From Tetragnatha versicolor (taxonomy: Eukaryota > Arthropoda > Arachnida > Araneae > Tetragnathidae): DNA of 64,000 nt. The stretch is from contig JANDEH010000002.1 of NCBI GenBank assembly GCA_024610705.1, positions 59,948,870-60,012,869 on the forward strand. Direction: 5' to 3'. Of this stretch, positions 24,146 to 37,505 are shown one piece after another. The notes under the pieces were generated by a model. It was not told the origin of the DNA and made no database searches. It was given only the letters and a program-made list of their open reading frames with translations. The position numbers and the translations under genes are program-made. How positions within the stretch are numbered: the stretch's first letter is position 1; the number at the start of each line of letters is the position of its first letter.

Positions 24146-24298
24146 TGTCTATTTGGACGGCCTTTTTTCAACTAAACTCTACTCTAATTTCCACGGCCCG
24201 GCGTTCCATTGGTTCTATCACTAAGCGCCAAGACTGCTACGTAACCACGAGACCTACAGCGCATGCGCCACGGGCCGTTTGGGCCGTCCAAATAGACA
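24146..24298. repeat. short element with 17-bp inverted ends
   Basis: TGTCTATTTGGACGGCC and its exact complement bound 153 bp of GC-richer sequence. I find no clear target duplication, so the class is unknown. Confidence 0.65.
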
Positions 24299-26951
24299 CT
24301 TCGTTCATAGTCTGAGAATTAATTAGTTTGATGCTGGGAAATCAGAAGACAAAAACGTCAAAAGTGAGAAAAATGTAAAATTTATTGTTAAAAAGCAATA
24401 ATAATACTTTCTACAACTCCTAATTGTGACTAATAGTGTGAAAACCTAATTTATTCCGAGTGAAAAATTTCGTGTACCTTATGATACGCATCCAGCTCTT
24501 AGATCATAAGTAGGGCTCAGCAGAGGGACATCGCACAAAGGTTGAGAAATCTGAATTAACTAGTTTAGAGTTTCTTTTTAAGTCCTCAATGATTTGCTGG
24601 TAAGAGCAACGCAAAACTCCCTTCTTTATAGTAGGAACAACACGGAAGACGTTAAAGAAAGCATAGCTTTACTCAAAACTAAGTTCTTTCATGCACTTGG
24701 CCCATTCTCCTTCTCAGCAGCCAATGTGAAGCTTCTATGGGAGAGAGTTATTAGTGGTATCTGGCTCCGCTGAAGCGAAGAGATTGTAATGGGATGGTTG
24801 TCATTATGTACGGGGAGTTTTAAAGAGTGTTTTTAGAGTAACCAAATTTGGGGTTCTTTGTGAGTACCTGCCCCCGGTGTATGCGAACAATTAAAAAGTC
24901 GTTTCCTTAAAAGGGTTTATATGACAATAGCGGGGAAATCTCGTGCAGCAACATGTTGGTTGGATCATTATGGATTGTAGGGTTAAGTATATTCGGAGCT
25001 TTTGAAGGTATTTTTACTATAATAAATAAATATATTTTGGATGTAAGGTATCTTAAGGTATCGTAATGGATGTAAAGTATCGTAAAGACAGCACGCTGGG
25101 AACTACTTTCTTTGTTTGCCCTCAGCCCGGGTCAAGTAACGTTGGAGTCTAGTATAAAAGTAGTAGATGTTTTTTTATACTTTTTTAGTACACGTGTATA
25201 GGAGAAATTATTATAGTAAGCTTAAAGCTGTAAATGAAAAAAAAATATGAAACATCACAGAAAACTATGTTAGGAAAGTAAATAATGATGATAGAATTTA
25301 ATGAAATAACTAACATCAATAGGTATTGAAAAAAGTTTTTAAAATAAAGATCATTACAAGAATAAGATTACAAGAATAACAAAAAGCAGTTTTAAAAAAT
25401 TGTCTAGGAACTTTACTGTACTCCATAACTCCTTAAAACAGATAAAAGTGTTAAGAAAGCAATATACCACGCCCAAGAAAAATAAATGGAAAATTTACAA
25501 CAGGGAATTTTACTCTATAAGGTTTCTCAGACAGTTATTTTTAAATAAAACTTTTAGACTATTTGCATAGACTATTAAATAAATATAGTCGAGTATATTT
25601 TATGTTGGAGTGTGTATAACATAAAATGCACGAAACAAAAACCAAATAACTTACACAAAATAAAAAATATCCTGTGAACAAAATTTTTTACCCTCTTTTA
25701 TCTCTATTCAGAACAAAACTTCAGGAACCCAGAAAAACCCGAAACACTTTAGTAAGTTTTCCGAAATTGAATTTTCGGCCGAAGAAACTCTTCTTTCGAG
25801 CATACCGAATTTTCCAATTCGCGCCAACAACGTACAATTCGAACAATTTCTCTCCCATTTTTCCCTTGACAACATCAGAAAAACGTCCTCAGGTGGAGGT
25901 CCTATTTATGAGTTGATATTTTTGCATTTCGGCAGCACTGGGGAAGACATTTTTGATTGAGTTTCTCCGAGAAAAAAAGGACAACTTTTTTTATACAGAC
26001 GATTCAGTTGAACTTTTTTTTGCGTCAAAGCGTTGTTCTTTTTGTTGAAAATTCTCTCGTCCAGCCATTGGGAAAAAAAGCTTGTCCCTAAAAAAAGGCA
26101 GCGTCGTCCAAATATTGATAAACTTTTTTCCTTTCTAGTCATTTTCTTCTCATTAAATTTATTGATTATTTTCTTTTTTTTATAGTTCGCAAAGGTTTGT
26201 ATTAGTACACATCCTTGGATGCAGGATATTCGACCAGGGGGATGTATGAAAAAGTCTTACACCACGTGTGTTTTTTGTTCTGGTAAAAAACTATGACCGG
26301 GCGTTTTTGAAGAACAGAAAAGGAACATCTTCAAACGCATGAGGAAGTGGCACACTCTTTTTCGATAATCGAACAAAAATGTATTAATCGATATCGCTTT
26401 TAAGCGAATTCTGGTGCCAAGTGTTCAAAAGAACCGTTTTTATTTGTGGTTTGAGAGAAAACATGTCTTATACTTAGAAATACATTGTTAATTAATTTTC
26501 TTTATAAAAAAATATGAAATCTTCGATGCACTTCAAATCATAGTTATATGAATATTACTTTTTCATAGATAATCTCAGTATACAATAATTCATTATTTTA
26601 CCTTTGTCACCTTATAATAATGTCCCCTAATATTTTAGTACAAGATTATTTGTGAATGTTTTTTTTTATAAATTTTTGGAGAATAATTTTCTTTATGTTC
26701 AAAATTAATAAAATGAAAGAATTTTTTTCGCAATATAATGTCTATATATATTAGTTTTATTTCCCAGTTTATTTCCATGCATTGTTGAAATTCTGATTCT
26801 TTCTAGAAGAAAAAAACAAACTTCATATATTTTTCACACAAAAGTTTTTTAAGGTTTTCCTGAAAAGTCTTAGAAAATACGTTCACCTACAATTGAATAG
26901 TTCTTAGGAAGTGTGATTTTTAGAACGGTTGAGAGAGAGAACCAAGACCAT
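24299..26951. other. gene-free DNA
   Basis: No convincing exon or bounded element over 2.6 kb. Open frames near 25.7-26.1 kb lack motifs. Confidence 0.5.
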
Positions 26952-27091
26952 CTATATAAATGGCCCCACAACTCAGGCATGCAACGTCATCCCTTTCACT
27001 CATCTTTGACGTCACTAGCATATATTAAACATACAAGATTTTCCCGTATGTTTGACGTCATAGTGACGTAGTTGTGAGGCTTTTTATATAG
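26952..27091. repeat. 140-bp element with inverted ends and CRE-like motifs
   Basis: CTATATAAATGGCCCCACAA at the left pairs imperfectly with TTGTGAGGCTTTTTATATAG at the right. It contains TGACGTCA twice plus further GACGTA-type blocks. Class not assigned. Confidence 0.55.
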
Positions 27092-28036
27092 AGGGTGTTG
27101 TGACAACCACCCCGTTTAGATGAATTAATGAATAACAATGGTGAAGGTTGGTTAAAATATATACGATGATTAAACTTCAAAACCTTTGAAGTTATTTTAA
27201 TGTTTTCATTATTTAATCTAAAACTTTGAGAGTAAAATAGAAAAAATTCGCAAACTGTATAATTTGTACATTCCTGAGAGTTTATTTCCTTTGCTGTTAT
27301 TCTCGTGCTCTCACATCTGATATTTTCGCAAGGAAATTATCGGATCTACGAACGCACCCATTTTTAAAAAGAAAAATATGGCTGCTCAAAAAATTAGTGC
27401 CATATCTCATTAACGGTTACGAGGTTACTTCCAGACGGCCACACTGTTAAGTCATTATTATAATAGGATAGCTTTAGAGTTAATTAGCAATTGAGAATCT
27501 GAGATCTCAAAAAATAAAACTGCTCTGGAGGTTTACCGAGTTTCAGTTTTTTTTTTGTTCTTCAAGTTTTCGTTGTATGGAGGTCTTGAAAGTTTTCTTG
27601 GGCAGAGCGGATACTTAAAAAAAACGCGGAAAGATGTAGTGCTTAAGGTAAATTAGCCCTCTGGGATTATATTACGCAGGTGTAAAGTCAAAAGAGGTTT
27701 TACGCAATTTAGTTTGGGTAAAAAAGGAAGAGTAACTAGGATAATGTTAGAATTAAAAAATTAGTTTAAAAGTAAAACTGTATTGTTGTGTTAAACCCTA
27801 GTTATACAATTGATGCAAAATTTCTATTTAGTTGCATGTAGTTAGCATTAAATTGAGTTATCTTGTTCTAAGAGAATTGGACAATGTATAAAATATCTAT
27901 CGAAAGAGTATTACTTCCAAATGAAGGAATATAATTTGAATCATTCTATCAAAAAAATACATCAGGGACTACGAAGCATTAGCACTTTTTACACAGGTAA
28001 CAAAGAAATCTATTAAAAAACAATGGCAAAGTAGTA
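27092..28036. other. gene-free DNA
   Basis: Nothing recognisable in this AT-rich stretch. Confidence 0.5.
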
Positions 28037-28044
28037 CTATAAAT

Positions 28045-28372
28045 CAGTGGTCTCCAACCCCCGGTCCACGGACCGGTGCCGGTCCGTGGATCAAATGGTA
28101 CCGGGCCGCGGGCCGACCATTTCATTGAAAATGAATTTAAATTCCTGGGTTTATTACTCCAAATTAATGAATGAAATGAATTATAAATCACTTTTTATTT
28201 ATTTTTTGATGTAACTGTATTTTATTTTGAAAGCATGTTAAAATACAATTAAATTAAAATCAATAAATCAAATTAATCTAGAATGTAAACAATCAACGCC
28301 CCCCCCAGCGGGCCGCGGTAAAATTATCAAAAGTTGACCGGTCCGTTGTGGTAAAAAGGTTGGGGACCACTG
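28045..28372. mobile_element. hAT-like MITE, 328 bp
   Basis: The ends CAGTGGTCTCCAACC and GGTTGGGGACCACTG are flanked by a perfect 8-bp duplication CTATAAAT (28037-28044 and 28373-28380). Subterminal GGTCCGTGG/GGGCCGCGG blocks occur at both ends. Confidence 0.9.
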
Positions 28373-28380
28373 CTATAAAT

Positions 28381-29532
28381 GACCGAAAACTAACCCGAAG
28401 CTAAACCATCTGGAATTAGAAACAACAACAAAAACTAACCAGTTATCTACTGCCGTATTTTTTAATTTCTGGATGATTTTTGACAAATCGAGAGCCACGT
28501 TGCAAAAGCCTGTAAGAACATTTTTTTTATCGAAAATAAGGTTTTGAGTTGTACTTGTCCTTGTACTGAGATGGCCTTGCGCACATCTCAGTGCCTCCAC
28601 TTCTCCAAAGACGCTTCATAACTTCTCCATGACGATTTGTAATAACCTGTAAGTTGGGAACCTCCCAATCACCAAGCCAAACTCTGTAAGTTGCAGTGAC
28701 GCTGAGGGGAAGCCGTGTCGTCCTCAGAAAAACATGAATATATAGCGTTATTTTAAAATGCTTATCATCAAACCCATTGTTAATGTGACGAAATGTTAAG
28801 ACGAAAAATATGCAGTTTTTTCAGCTCCTGAAAACTTTGAAGTTTTGCACTTACAGGCTTTTACAACGTGGCTGTCGAAATATATCTTTAAATTTTATTC
28901 AAATAATTCAGGAGCAACTATACCTATGAAAATTAACATCTTATTTCTTTAATTAGGTATTTTTAAATGATCATTGGTCACATTCTTTAATTATTTTTAT
29001 TTCCGATGTTTTATGGAAAAAAATTTATGCTTACAAAATTTATGTTAAATAAGCTTCAGATACAACTAAATAAAAGTACATTATTTAATATTTTAAACTT
29101 TTGTTAATTACTATTTTTGAGCAATTTGATCCCTGTATCAAAATACCATATGTAATGTATCCAATTGCTCCACTGGTGGGGCACAATGATAAAAAATTGT
29201 TTTTTTTACAAAATTAGTTTTATAATTTTTATTAAACTGATATTTTTTCTAATTAGTTTCATAAAATTGAGTCATTCTTAGATATTTTTAGGAAAAAAGT
29301 ATCTGAATAAGTTATTTTTTCTACTAAAAAAATGGGTATGAATTTTGCTGTATCAAAACTGACCCACTCTCCCCTATACAAGATTTTTATTAAATGTTCC
29401 AATTTGATTGAAATTTTCCTACACCTCACAAAAAAATCGCTGAAAAAAAGACCGCACAAATGAAAAATCGCCCAAAAAAGATCCGAACAATAACAGGTTT
29501 GAGTGTACAACGAAAAATGCAACTAAACTCTA
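28381..29532. other. gene-free DNA
   Basis: No exon or bounded element recognised. Confidence 0.5.
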
Positions 29533-29534
29533 TA

Positions 29535-30470
29535 CAGGGTGTCCCATAAATGGTGGGTCACACTTCTAGAGGGAGTAATAGACACCTAGACGAGTCAGAA
29601 TCACATAAGATTGGGGGTCCCAGACGGAGCAAAATGGAGCGACACCCGAAAGAAATTATTGAAAAATTCAATTTGTAGAAGAACTACTATTGGTAAAAAT
29701 TTAATTACGGTCTCAAAAATTGTGGTTCACTATGATCTTTAAAATTATCTTAAAAGTTTTCAGTTCAAAATTTTTTTATTACAAAAAAAGTTTAAAAACC
29801 ACAAAAAAATGTGAAAACTCTGCCAAAACTTTATTTTATATTTCGAAATCCTTTCCTTTGATTTAATAATATGAAAGATCATAGTCGAAAACCCTTAAGT
29901 CCAAAGTGTCACGTAAAAACCATAAATATTTAATGCTTGAGAGCCTGTTAAAGCATGGTTTAAGTCTGTTTTTTGCGTCCGCTAACTTCCGTTTTGGAAA
30001 CGGCTGTAAGAAACCAGTTTGCGCACGCATAAAACGAACTTTAACAGGATATCTAACGTTTAATATTTATGGTTTTTACGTGAAAGTTTGGACTTAAGGA
30101 TTTACAACTATGATCTTTCAGATTATAAAATCAAAAGAAAGGATTTCAAAATACAAAATGAGGTTTTGGAAGAATTTTCACATTTTTTGTGTTTTTTTAA
30201 CTTTTTTCATAATAAAACAAATTTTAAAGTGAAGACTTTTGAGATAATTTTAAAGATCATATTAAACCACAATTTTTGAGACCATAATTAAATTCTTACC
30301 AATAGTAGTTCTTCTACAAATTGAATTTTTCAGTAATTTTTTTGTGGTGTCGCTCCATTTTTAACTCCCTGGGATTGGGTCTGGGACCCCAAAATCCTAT
30401 GTGATTCTGACTCGTCTAGGTGTCTTCTATCCCCCCTAGAAGTGTGACAAATTATTTAGGGGACACCCTG
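29535..30470. mobile_element. long palindromic MITE
   Basis: CAGGGTGTCCC at the left and GGGGACACCCTG at the right. Nearly the whole 936 bp folds back on itself around a centre near 30,000. The left flank is TA (29533-29534), the right is CA, so one flank has mutated. No transposase. Confidence 0.75.
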
Positions 30471-31125
30471 CATAATCTACAACTCTGTATTTAAAAAGTG
30501 GATGTAATTAAAAATTGTTCCTTTTTTTAGAAATTTCAAGGCTACTTGGAATACTCAAAAGAATCCTAACATTTTGATACCAAAAATGGGTTGGACGTAT
30601 CAGTCATACTTTTTAATAATTTTAATTAAGTTAATATTTTAAATTTGAGTATTTTCATATCATTATTAAAGTAATTTCAATATGCTTAGATTTCTCACTA
30701 ATGCATTTAAAAAGACAGAATATAAATCCATTATTTCCAATAAGTTATAAGTAAGAATTATACCCAATAGATAAATTTCAATATTTATAAAATTAAAAGT
30801 TTTCCTGCCGTAGGGTTGTCAAAACAATGTTTTTAGTTTTCACACACACAAAAAGTTAAGGCTGTTAACTTAACATTTTTACCAATAAACTAAAGTTTAA
30901 AACTAACATTACAATAGTAATAGTTGAAGTTAGAAGTTAATTTTTTTTATTTATAGACATAAAAGTACAACTCAGAACTAGAAAATAAAATATAAATATC
31001 ACATTGATCAGCTGATTAATATAGGTAAACAAATAATATGTAAATATATAAATACAATATTAAACACATTAACAAAAAATACATACAATATACAAACAAT
31101 GAAAAAGAGCATAATAGTAAATTAA
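30471..31125. other. gene-free DNA
   Basis: Strongly AT-rich; nothing recognised. Confidence 0.5.
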
Positions 31126-31448
31126 ATAATTAATGAAAAAAACACCTTTTTAAAGAACAACGTTTTTAAAATGCACTAAAAAGTATAAAATAATTTTTTG
31201 TAACTCCTTGTAAAACGAAAAACGTGGGGATCATGCAACAATATTTACAGCTACTACTCTTGTCACTCTATTTACCATTATATCCACATTTAAAAATTAA
31301 AATGAATGATGAAATTAAGTTGGATTAAATACCTAATGCATGATCCCCACATTTTTCGTTTTACAAGGAGTTACAAAAAATTATTTTATTCTTTTTAGTG
31401 CATTTTAAAAACGTTGTTCTTCAAAAAGTTTTTTTTTTCATTAATTAT
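31126..31448. mobile_element. palindromic MITE
   Basis: The arms (31126-31237 and 31335-31448) are imperfect inverted copies, including AACTCCTTGTAAAACGAAAAACGT-type sequence in both, around a spacer of about 100 bp. No coding sequence. Confidence 0.72.
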
Positions 31449-33260
31449 TTTCTGGTTTTTAGTTTTGTTTGTAAAGTTTAGAATTTGCGACCTGAACCCC
31501 TGAACGCCTTCCAAGAATTTGATTCCTTTCTCTTTTCAATAAAACTAAAAAGTGTTTTTTCTGAACTTTAACTATAACACATGGCTTTACTCTTTTTTTG
31601 TTAAAATCATTGCACAGTTTTTGCCTCTAGCTATTGTTCAGATGACGTTGGACACTTTTAAAACACTAGTAATATAATAAAAGTGTTTTAAAATATATAT
31701 TGGTGACAAACTTGTCAGTAACTAATTATGTACCTGCATGTACTATATTATGTACTTGTATTAGGCTAAGCGCCTAATGGCTATTGTATTTTATTCTTAC
31801 AAATTTTCATTTTAATAATATTTTATACAACACTTCTAAAGCCATCTTGATAACGAGAGGCAAACTGTACAACAATGATTTTTAACAATAAGGTCCTATA
31901 GTTGAACTTCTAAACTTTAAGTCCCCCTGGAGGTTCAGGGACAGCAAATTGAACCAAACTAACGAGATAATATCGTTATGTCATCCAGATCTGAACTATG
32001 TTCAAAATTTCAAGTCTCTAACTCATGGGGAAGTATGCTTAAAATTAATTCCTAAATTCCCCCCGAACAGACAGTTAGACAGACAGACCGACGGACGGAC
32101 GGACGGACAGACAAGACTGAAAGCGATCTATTAAAAACGTTGTAAAAAACAAATAACATCATAGTTCTTCAACAAAATTGGAAAAAATATTGATCAAATA
32201 TCAAAAGTAAGATAATTTAACTCAAACCTAAATATGAAAAATTCAAGTTTTCATCTCTATTTATACACCATAAGTGTCCCTTTTACAAGCATATTATTTT
32301 AGGAATAACATCAACTATTAATTTAAATAACATTACTAACTTTATCATAATCAGATATTGACACTATCGTCAAACGTTATTTCATAATTACCCAAAAATA
32401 ATCCAATATTAGATACAAAAACTTCATAATTCCAAGCCCTTATCATTTTTAACAATAATCGTAAACGTCTAACAGCAAAAACAAAGAAAACCTATAAATT
32501 TCCTTTAGCATCTTTTTCTGTAATGGATAAAAAAGTATATCTGCTTGCATTGGATAAGGCTTCTATGAACATCGAAAATCATTTGGATAGACGCCAACAA
32601 TAGAGGGTGTTTTAATCTGATACTTTCTTTTATAAAAAAAGGGAAAACTACAATGTGACTATACACAGTACGACACAAGGATTCCTTAATAAGATACTTA
32701 AATTTTGGGGGTGAAGCTGTCATGATAAATAGAGTTGAGTTGGTAATCTTCTGTAAGCTCTTTATAATTAGCCGAGGTATCTGAAATTACGACCATCTGG
32801 AGTGCGAAAAAATAAGAGGAATGGTCTTATAGAAGATAGCTAATTATTTCTGAAATTTCTCTCCAGATAATTATTAATTTTTGTTTGTTGTAGATATTTC
32901 GAGGTGGATAAATAATTTAGAGGTGTATTAAAAGTGTTTTAGATGCTGCAATATAAAAATGAAACTAAACGAGCTACATGAAATGGTGAATGCTGGTAAT
33001 GAATTTTTGAAAATATTAATTGAATAGAAATAGTATGGCCAGTTCATCCTATATGGTTCCTGATTATTTTGACAGTATAAACTAAATTACTCTTACATTA
33101 AAATTTAAATTAATATACTTTATACGCTATAAATTTCAAAAACATAATAATTTATTGAAAAATTATCTTTTTAATTAATTTGGTTCAGTTTCTTTTATTT
33201 TTAAAAACCCCTGAGTTTTTATGTTTCCCTGTCTTGTGTTAATTAAAAATAATAGAATTA
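31449..33260. other. gene-free DNA with one microsatellite
   Basis: No gene recognised. The only marked feature is the GACA/GACG repeat described separately. Confidence 0.5.
32068..32114 (+). repeat. (GACR)n microsatellite
   Basis: A run of GACA and GACG tetramers, with four or more perfect GACG units at its core. Confidence 0.85.
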
Positions 33261-36044
33261 GTCCAGTAACTTGGTAGTTTTTTCAGGAAAAAAATACAGT
33301 AGTTGTTTTTTCAACGGTTTTATATGTTTTCAAGGGTGCTGAATCCGAATCTGAACTTTGCATACAAAATTTCCTAGTGCGTTTTAAGAAAATTCGAAAA
33401 AACCCTGAAATTTCACCTCATTTTTTGATTTCTTGTTTGTAGAACGGAAAGTATGGGTCTCTCATGAAAATGTTAAATTCAAAAAATAAAGAAAATAAAA
33501 CAAGCTACAAAATTGTCACTGATAACTTTTTTATCAGACTAATGGTTGGGCAGCTAGAGCGTGCTGAAAATAGGGCATACATCGCCCTGGCGTCGAAAAA
33601 TCCGGAAAATCGAACTTGTATCTAAAAAAAGTTGTTTTTTTAATAAGAAACTTTAAAAACTGGTATAATATTGTTTCACAGGAAATGAAACCTCCATTTA
33701 CTCTATTAATTAGTATTTAAATATATTTTCCTCAGCAATTTTTCTTAAGAACGCAGTTTCAATAGAAGATAATAGTACTATAGGGGAGAGTGTTGTACCT
33801 ACGAACGGTTGTACCTTCAGCCACCTCATTTTAAAATTCGGGAAAAAATGTAAATTTGAATTTGTGGTCGATTTTGAATGTAAACAGATGCTATCTAGTT
33901 GCCAACGTGAAATCAGCTGTTTAAAATATTATTTAAATTTTCTATAATAAAAATACTGTTTTATAGGTGCTCAAAGTTTTTTTTAGTGCATCACTACATT
34001 AATTATTTTCTTCCTCTATGATTATTAGATGATAAAATGGGATTAATGGGGGAATCCCCGAGATTTTGGCATTTTAGTTTTGATATTAGAAATCGTCAGA
34101 TCTCAATTCTTTTATCTTTTATAGAACTTTGAATGCAAAAACACCTGATGCTGTACCTTCGGACACCATAAGTGTTGTACCTACGGACACGTTCTTGTGG
34201 GTGTCTGTAGCTAATCAGCGTTTTAGAATCAGGTTTCATTTAACTGAATACATTTTAATAAATGTTAAATTAATTCTAAATGTTAATCTATTTGTCAGCG
34301 ATTATTTTCAAGTGAATTTTAGATGAAAAATCAAATATTTTGTGATCTAAACTACTTTTTAAATTTATGATTCTACTTGGAATTTAATTTAAAATATGGT
34401 GTAAAACCCTAAGCACCCTATCGCATTTAAGTATGATGATTAAAAAAACTTAAACATTTCACTGAAGAAGATTTACCACCAAATTCTTATTGTTATTACC
34501 ACCAAATGCTTGCACAACTAAGTGTCGATCGAATTGGGTTTATTTTTGGATCAGAGAAGTTGTCAGATGAATCAGCATGATTGATGAAACTATTACCTTA
34601 AATTCTGATCTGAAAATACCATGTGATTTTTGTGTTTTTGGTAAAAAATCAAGACTTTTATCATTCAACTTCGTTTTAATGATCATTTACGATCTAAAAC
34701 TACATTACTTTAAAAAATCTATTTTCAATTTTAAAAAGGCTTGAAATAGGTTATTAAAAGGTAATTCATCAGTAAAAATGTTCATTCTTAGCTTTTTTTT
34801 AACTAAAACTTCCCTTTTTAAGGGTGTCCACAGGTACAACTGGGTCTGTCCATAGGTACAACAGGTTGTTGTACCTTTGGACACAAATTTTTCCAAGTTA
34901 TTATAAATGATTAAAAATCCAATTTTCAAGATTTTGACTAATAAAAAATATCTCTCTACTCACAAAGGTTAGGACTATTGGTTGGGCACTTTAAATGGTC
35001 AAAATGTGATTTTACCTGTCTTAGAAAAATCCAAACGTGATTTTTGTCCATAGGTACAACACTCTCCCCTATAATAAGGAAGTCGCTTGTTGAAGAAAAC
35101 ATACAGAAGTTTTTTCTCAACGGTTTTATATGTTTTCAAGGGTGCTAAATCCGAATCTGAACTTTGCATACAAAATTTCAAATGGAATTCTGATGAAAAT
35201 TCGAAAAAAACGCAAAAATTCCCCTCCCCCATAATTTTTGGTTTTTTGCTTGTGGAACGGAAAGTATGGGTTTGTCGTGAAAATCTTGGGCAGAAAAAAT
35301 AAAGAAGATATAAAACAAGCTACAAAATTGTCAATTATAACTTTTTTGTCTAACAGATTGGCAGCTAGAGCTCGCTGAAAGTAGGGCACATTTCGCAATC
35401 CAGAAAATGACCCATATCTTCCTTAAAAAGTCAGATTTTGATTTAGATTAACTAAGATAAACTACTTTAATAATGTCTTACATGATATAATCCTACTTTT
35501 TATCACAATAATTATTAATAAAATGAATGTTCTTTAGGAATTTCCTCCCCCAAAACGCAGGTTTTTTAGGCAATTAAAAATTCAGTTTCTGTTGATTCTA
35601 TTAAAATTAATTTAAAACACTAGTTCAGTTCAAAGTTTCACTAGTATTCACAACAGGAAAAAAATACTTTTTTTAGATGCAAGTTTGATTTTCTGGATTT
35701 TTCGCCGCCAGAGCGAAATGTGCCCTATTTTCAGCTCGCTCTAGCTGCCAAACTATTAGTCTGACAAAAAAGTTGTAATTGACAATTTTGTAGCTTGATT
35801 TATCTTAATATTTTTTGTATTTAACATTTTCATGGGAGACCCATAATTTCCGTTCTACAAACAAAATCAAAAAATGAGGTGAAATTTCAGGGTTTTTTCG
35901 AATTTTCTTAAAACGCACTAGGAAATTTTGTATGCAAAGTTCAGATTCGGATTCAGCACCCTCTAAAACATATAAAACGGTTGTAAAAACAACTACTGTA
36001 TTTTTTTCCTGAAATATCCCTTTTTTGACACCAAATTACTGGAC
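33261..36044. mobile_element. large inverted-repeat element cluster
   Basis: Arms of about 380 bp (33261-33637 and 35667-36044) are inverted copies starting GTCCAGTAA. A third, more diverged copy in the left-arm orientation lies at about 35,092-35,400. Another MITE (33781-35071) is inserted between. All three copies contain CATACAAAATTTC. No transposase frame. Confidence 0.7.
33781..35071. mobile_element. MITE with TAGGGGAGAGTGTTGTACC ends
   Basis: Inverted ends TAGGGGAGAGTGTTGTACC and the complement, flanked by TA (33779-33780, 35072-35073). Motifs of the type TTGTACCTWYGGACAC recur internally near 34,150 and 34,830-34,885 as subterminal repeats. 1291 bp, non-coding. Confidence 0.8.
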
Positions 36045-36135
36045 TAAATATAAAATATGATGTACTAGTTGTAAAATATTGTAAGAAAAAATATCGTTAT
36101 TTTACTTTAAAATGCTCGACGAAAATATCAATATA

Positions 36136-36756
36136 CAGGGTGATTCAGAAATAATCATCAATAAAATCAATAAAATCTATTGCAGGAGGTAAGAAAGTAT
36201 CCCTACTACTTACACCATGAATTCGATAGAATTTAAACCACTTTCTAAACCGTGGAGTGAGTTTCAAAAGTGCAATATTAATCTTTTTGTCAAACAATGG
36301 ATTTCCCTTAATAGCATTTAGAAAAATGATGATCGGGGAAGGAATTTTCAATGATCGTAACATTGATCATTGAAACTGTTTGATCATTGAAAATTCCTTC
36401 CCCTATCATCATTTTTCTAAACACCATTAAGGGAACTCCATTGTTTGACTAAGAGATTAATATTGCACGTTTTAAAACTCACCCTACGGTTCAGCAAGTG
36501 GTCCAATTTCTATCACATTGAGGATTTAAGTAGTATGGGTACTCTTGTACCTCATACAATAATGTTTTTCATTTTATTATGTTTTGTTTCGTCACACGGG
36601 CCTTCTAAAAACGGCCTTTTGAATAGCGCTGGCACTACATTAGGTCATAGCTATTTAACTGTAAGGCTGCGCCCCACCATCCCTATTCGAAATATGCTTG
36701 TCTAGGGCCCCTCTACCTCCCCCCAAATTATTGATGATTATTTCTGAATCACCCTG
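36136..36756. mobile_element. foldback MITE with CAGGGTGATTCAG ends
   Basis: CAGGGTGATTCAGAAATAAT and the complement are flanked by TA (36134-36135, 36757-36758). The inner palindrome is centred near 36,370. The right half carries extra sequence (about 36,560-36,715) absent from the left, resembling 20.9 kb. Confidence 0.78.
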
Positions 36757-36764
36757 TATTAACA

Positions 36765-37122
36765 CAGGGGTTCTCAACCGGTGGGTGGCGACCCCCTGGA
36801 AGGTCACGGGGCATGCCTAGGGGGGTCGCGAAACAAAAAATAAAAACATATTTACAGAGTTATTTTTTATACAGACTACAGACACGACAATTTTCAAAAC
36901 TTATAGATTACAGATTATTAGAGAGAATAGTTCGTTTCATGCATCATGAACTATTTTGAATAAGAGTAAATATAGGATTCATCGATCGGCAGCGTATTGC
37001 GAGTGAAATGACAACTAAATGGTAGATAATTATTAAAGTCTTAACATTTTAGGTCAGAGAGGGTCGCCAAAATATTTTTCCTGAAGAGGGGGTCGCGGAG
37101 TCAAAAAGGTTGAGAACCCCTT
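36765..37122. mobile_element. hAT-like MITE, 358 bp
   Basis: CAGGGGTTCTCAACC and GGTTGAGAACCCCTT ends. The flanking 8-mers TATTAACA (36757-36764) and TACTAACA (37123-37130) match at seven of eight. Subterminal GGGGGTCGCG blocks at both ends are typical of this family. Confidence 0.8.
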
Positions 37123-37265
37123 TACTAACACGTATCTCAATTACAAAATAATCAATTGTATTAACGCATTTTAAAAGAAAATGTTTCCCAGATATTAATA
37201 AATATCTAAACCACATAAATCAACAGTGAAATTTACGAAAGCAAAACATGGATTTCAAAAAACTA

Positions 37266-37380
37266 GGGGGCTATCGCCCCCTGCTCGCTATCGCTCTCCA
37301 ACCCCCGGGAACTGCTGACGCAGTTCCCCTAGGATTGCTTCACAATCCTGTGCTCGCTACGCTCGCTCTCCATACGCTGG
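37266..37380. repeat. chain of short GC-rich hairpins
   Basis: Consecutive palindromes: GGGGG/CCCCC around CTATCG (37266-37281), GGGAACTGC/GCAGTTCCC (37307-37328) and AGGATTG/CAATCCT (37331-37349), joined by GCTCGCTACGCTCGC-type linkers. The GC content is far above the surroundings. A diverged second copy is at 43,013-43,096. Confidence 0.7.
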
Positions 37381-37505
37381 TACAGCCTAGCTGAGATTCA
37401 TTACCAACTGAAGGTTCAATTCCGTTAGAGTTACCGCTTAATATCGCCAATCTCTTTTGAACACCAAAAAGTATAAATACTACTAAATAATTTCAAATTC
37501 ATATA

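Noticed and set aside
32068..32114. Coding repeat (DRQTDGRTDGQ in one frame)
   Set aside because: It is a GACR microsatellite with no surrounding exon.
37266..37380. Bacterial contamination because of GC-rich hairpins
   Set aside because: The block is short, lies inside continuous AT-rich DNA and recurs as a diverged copy at 43.0 kb.
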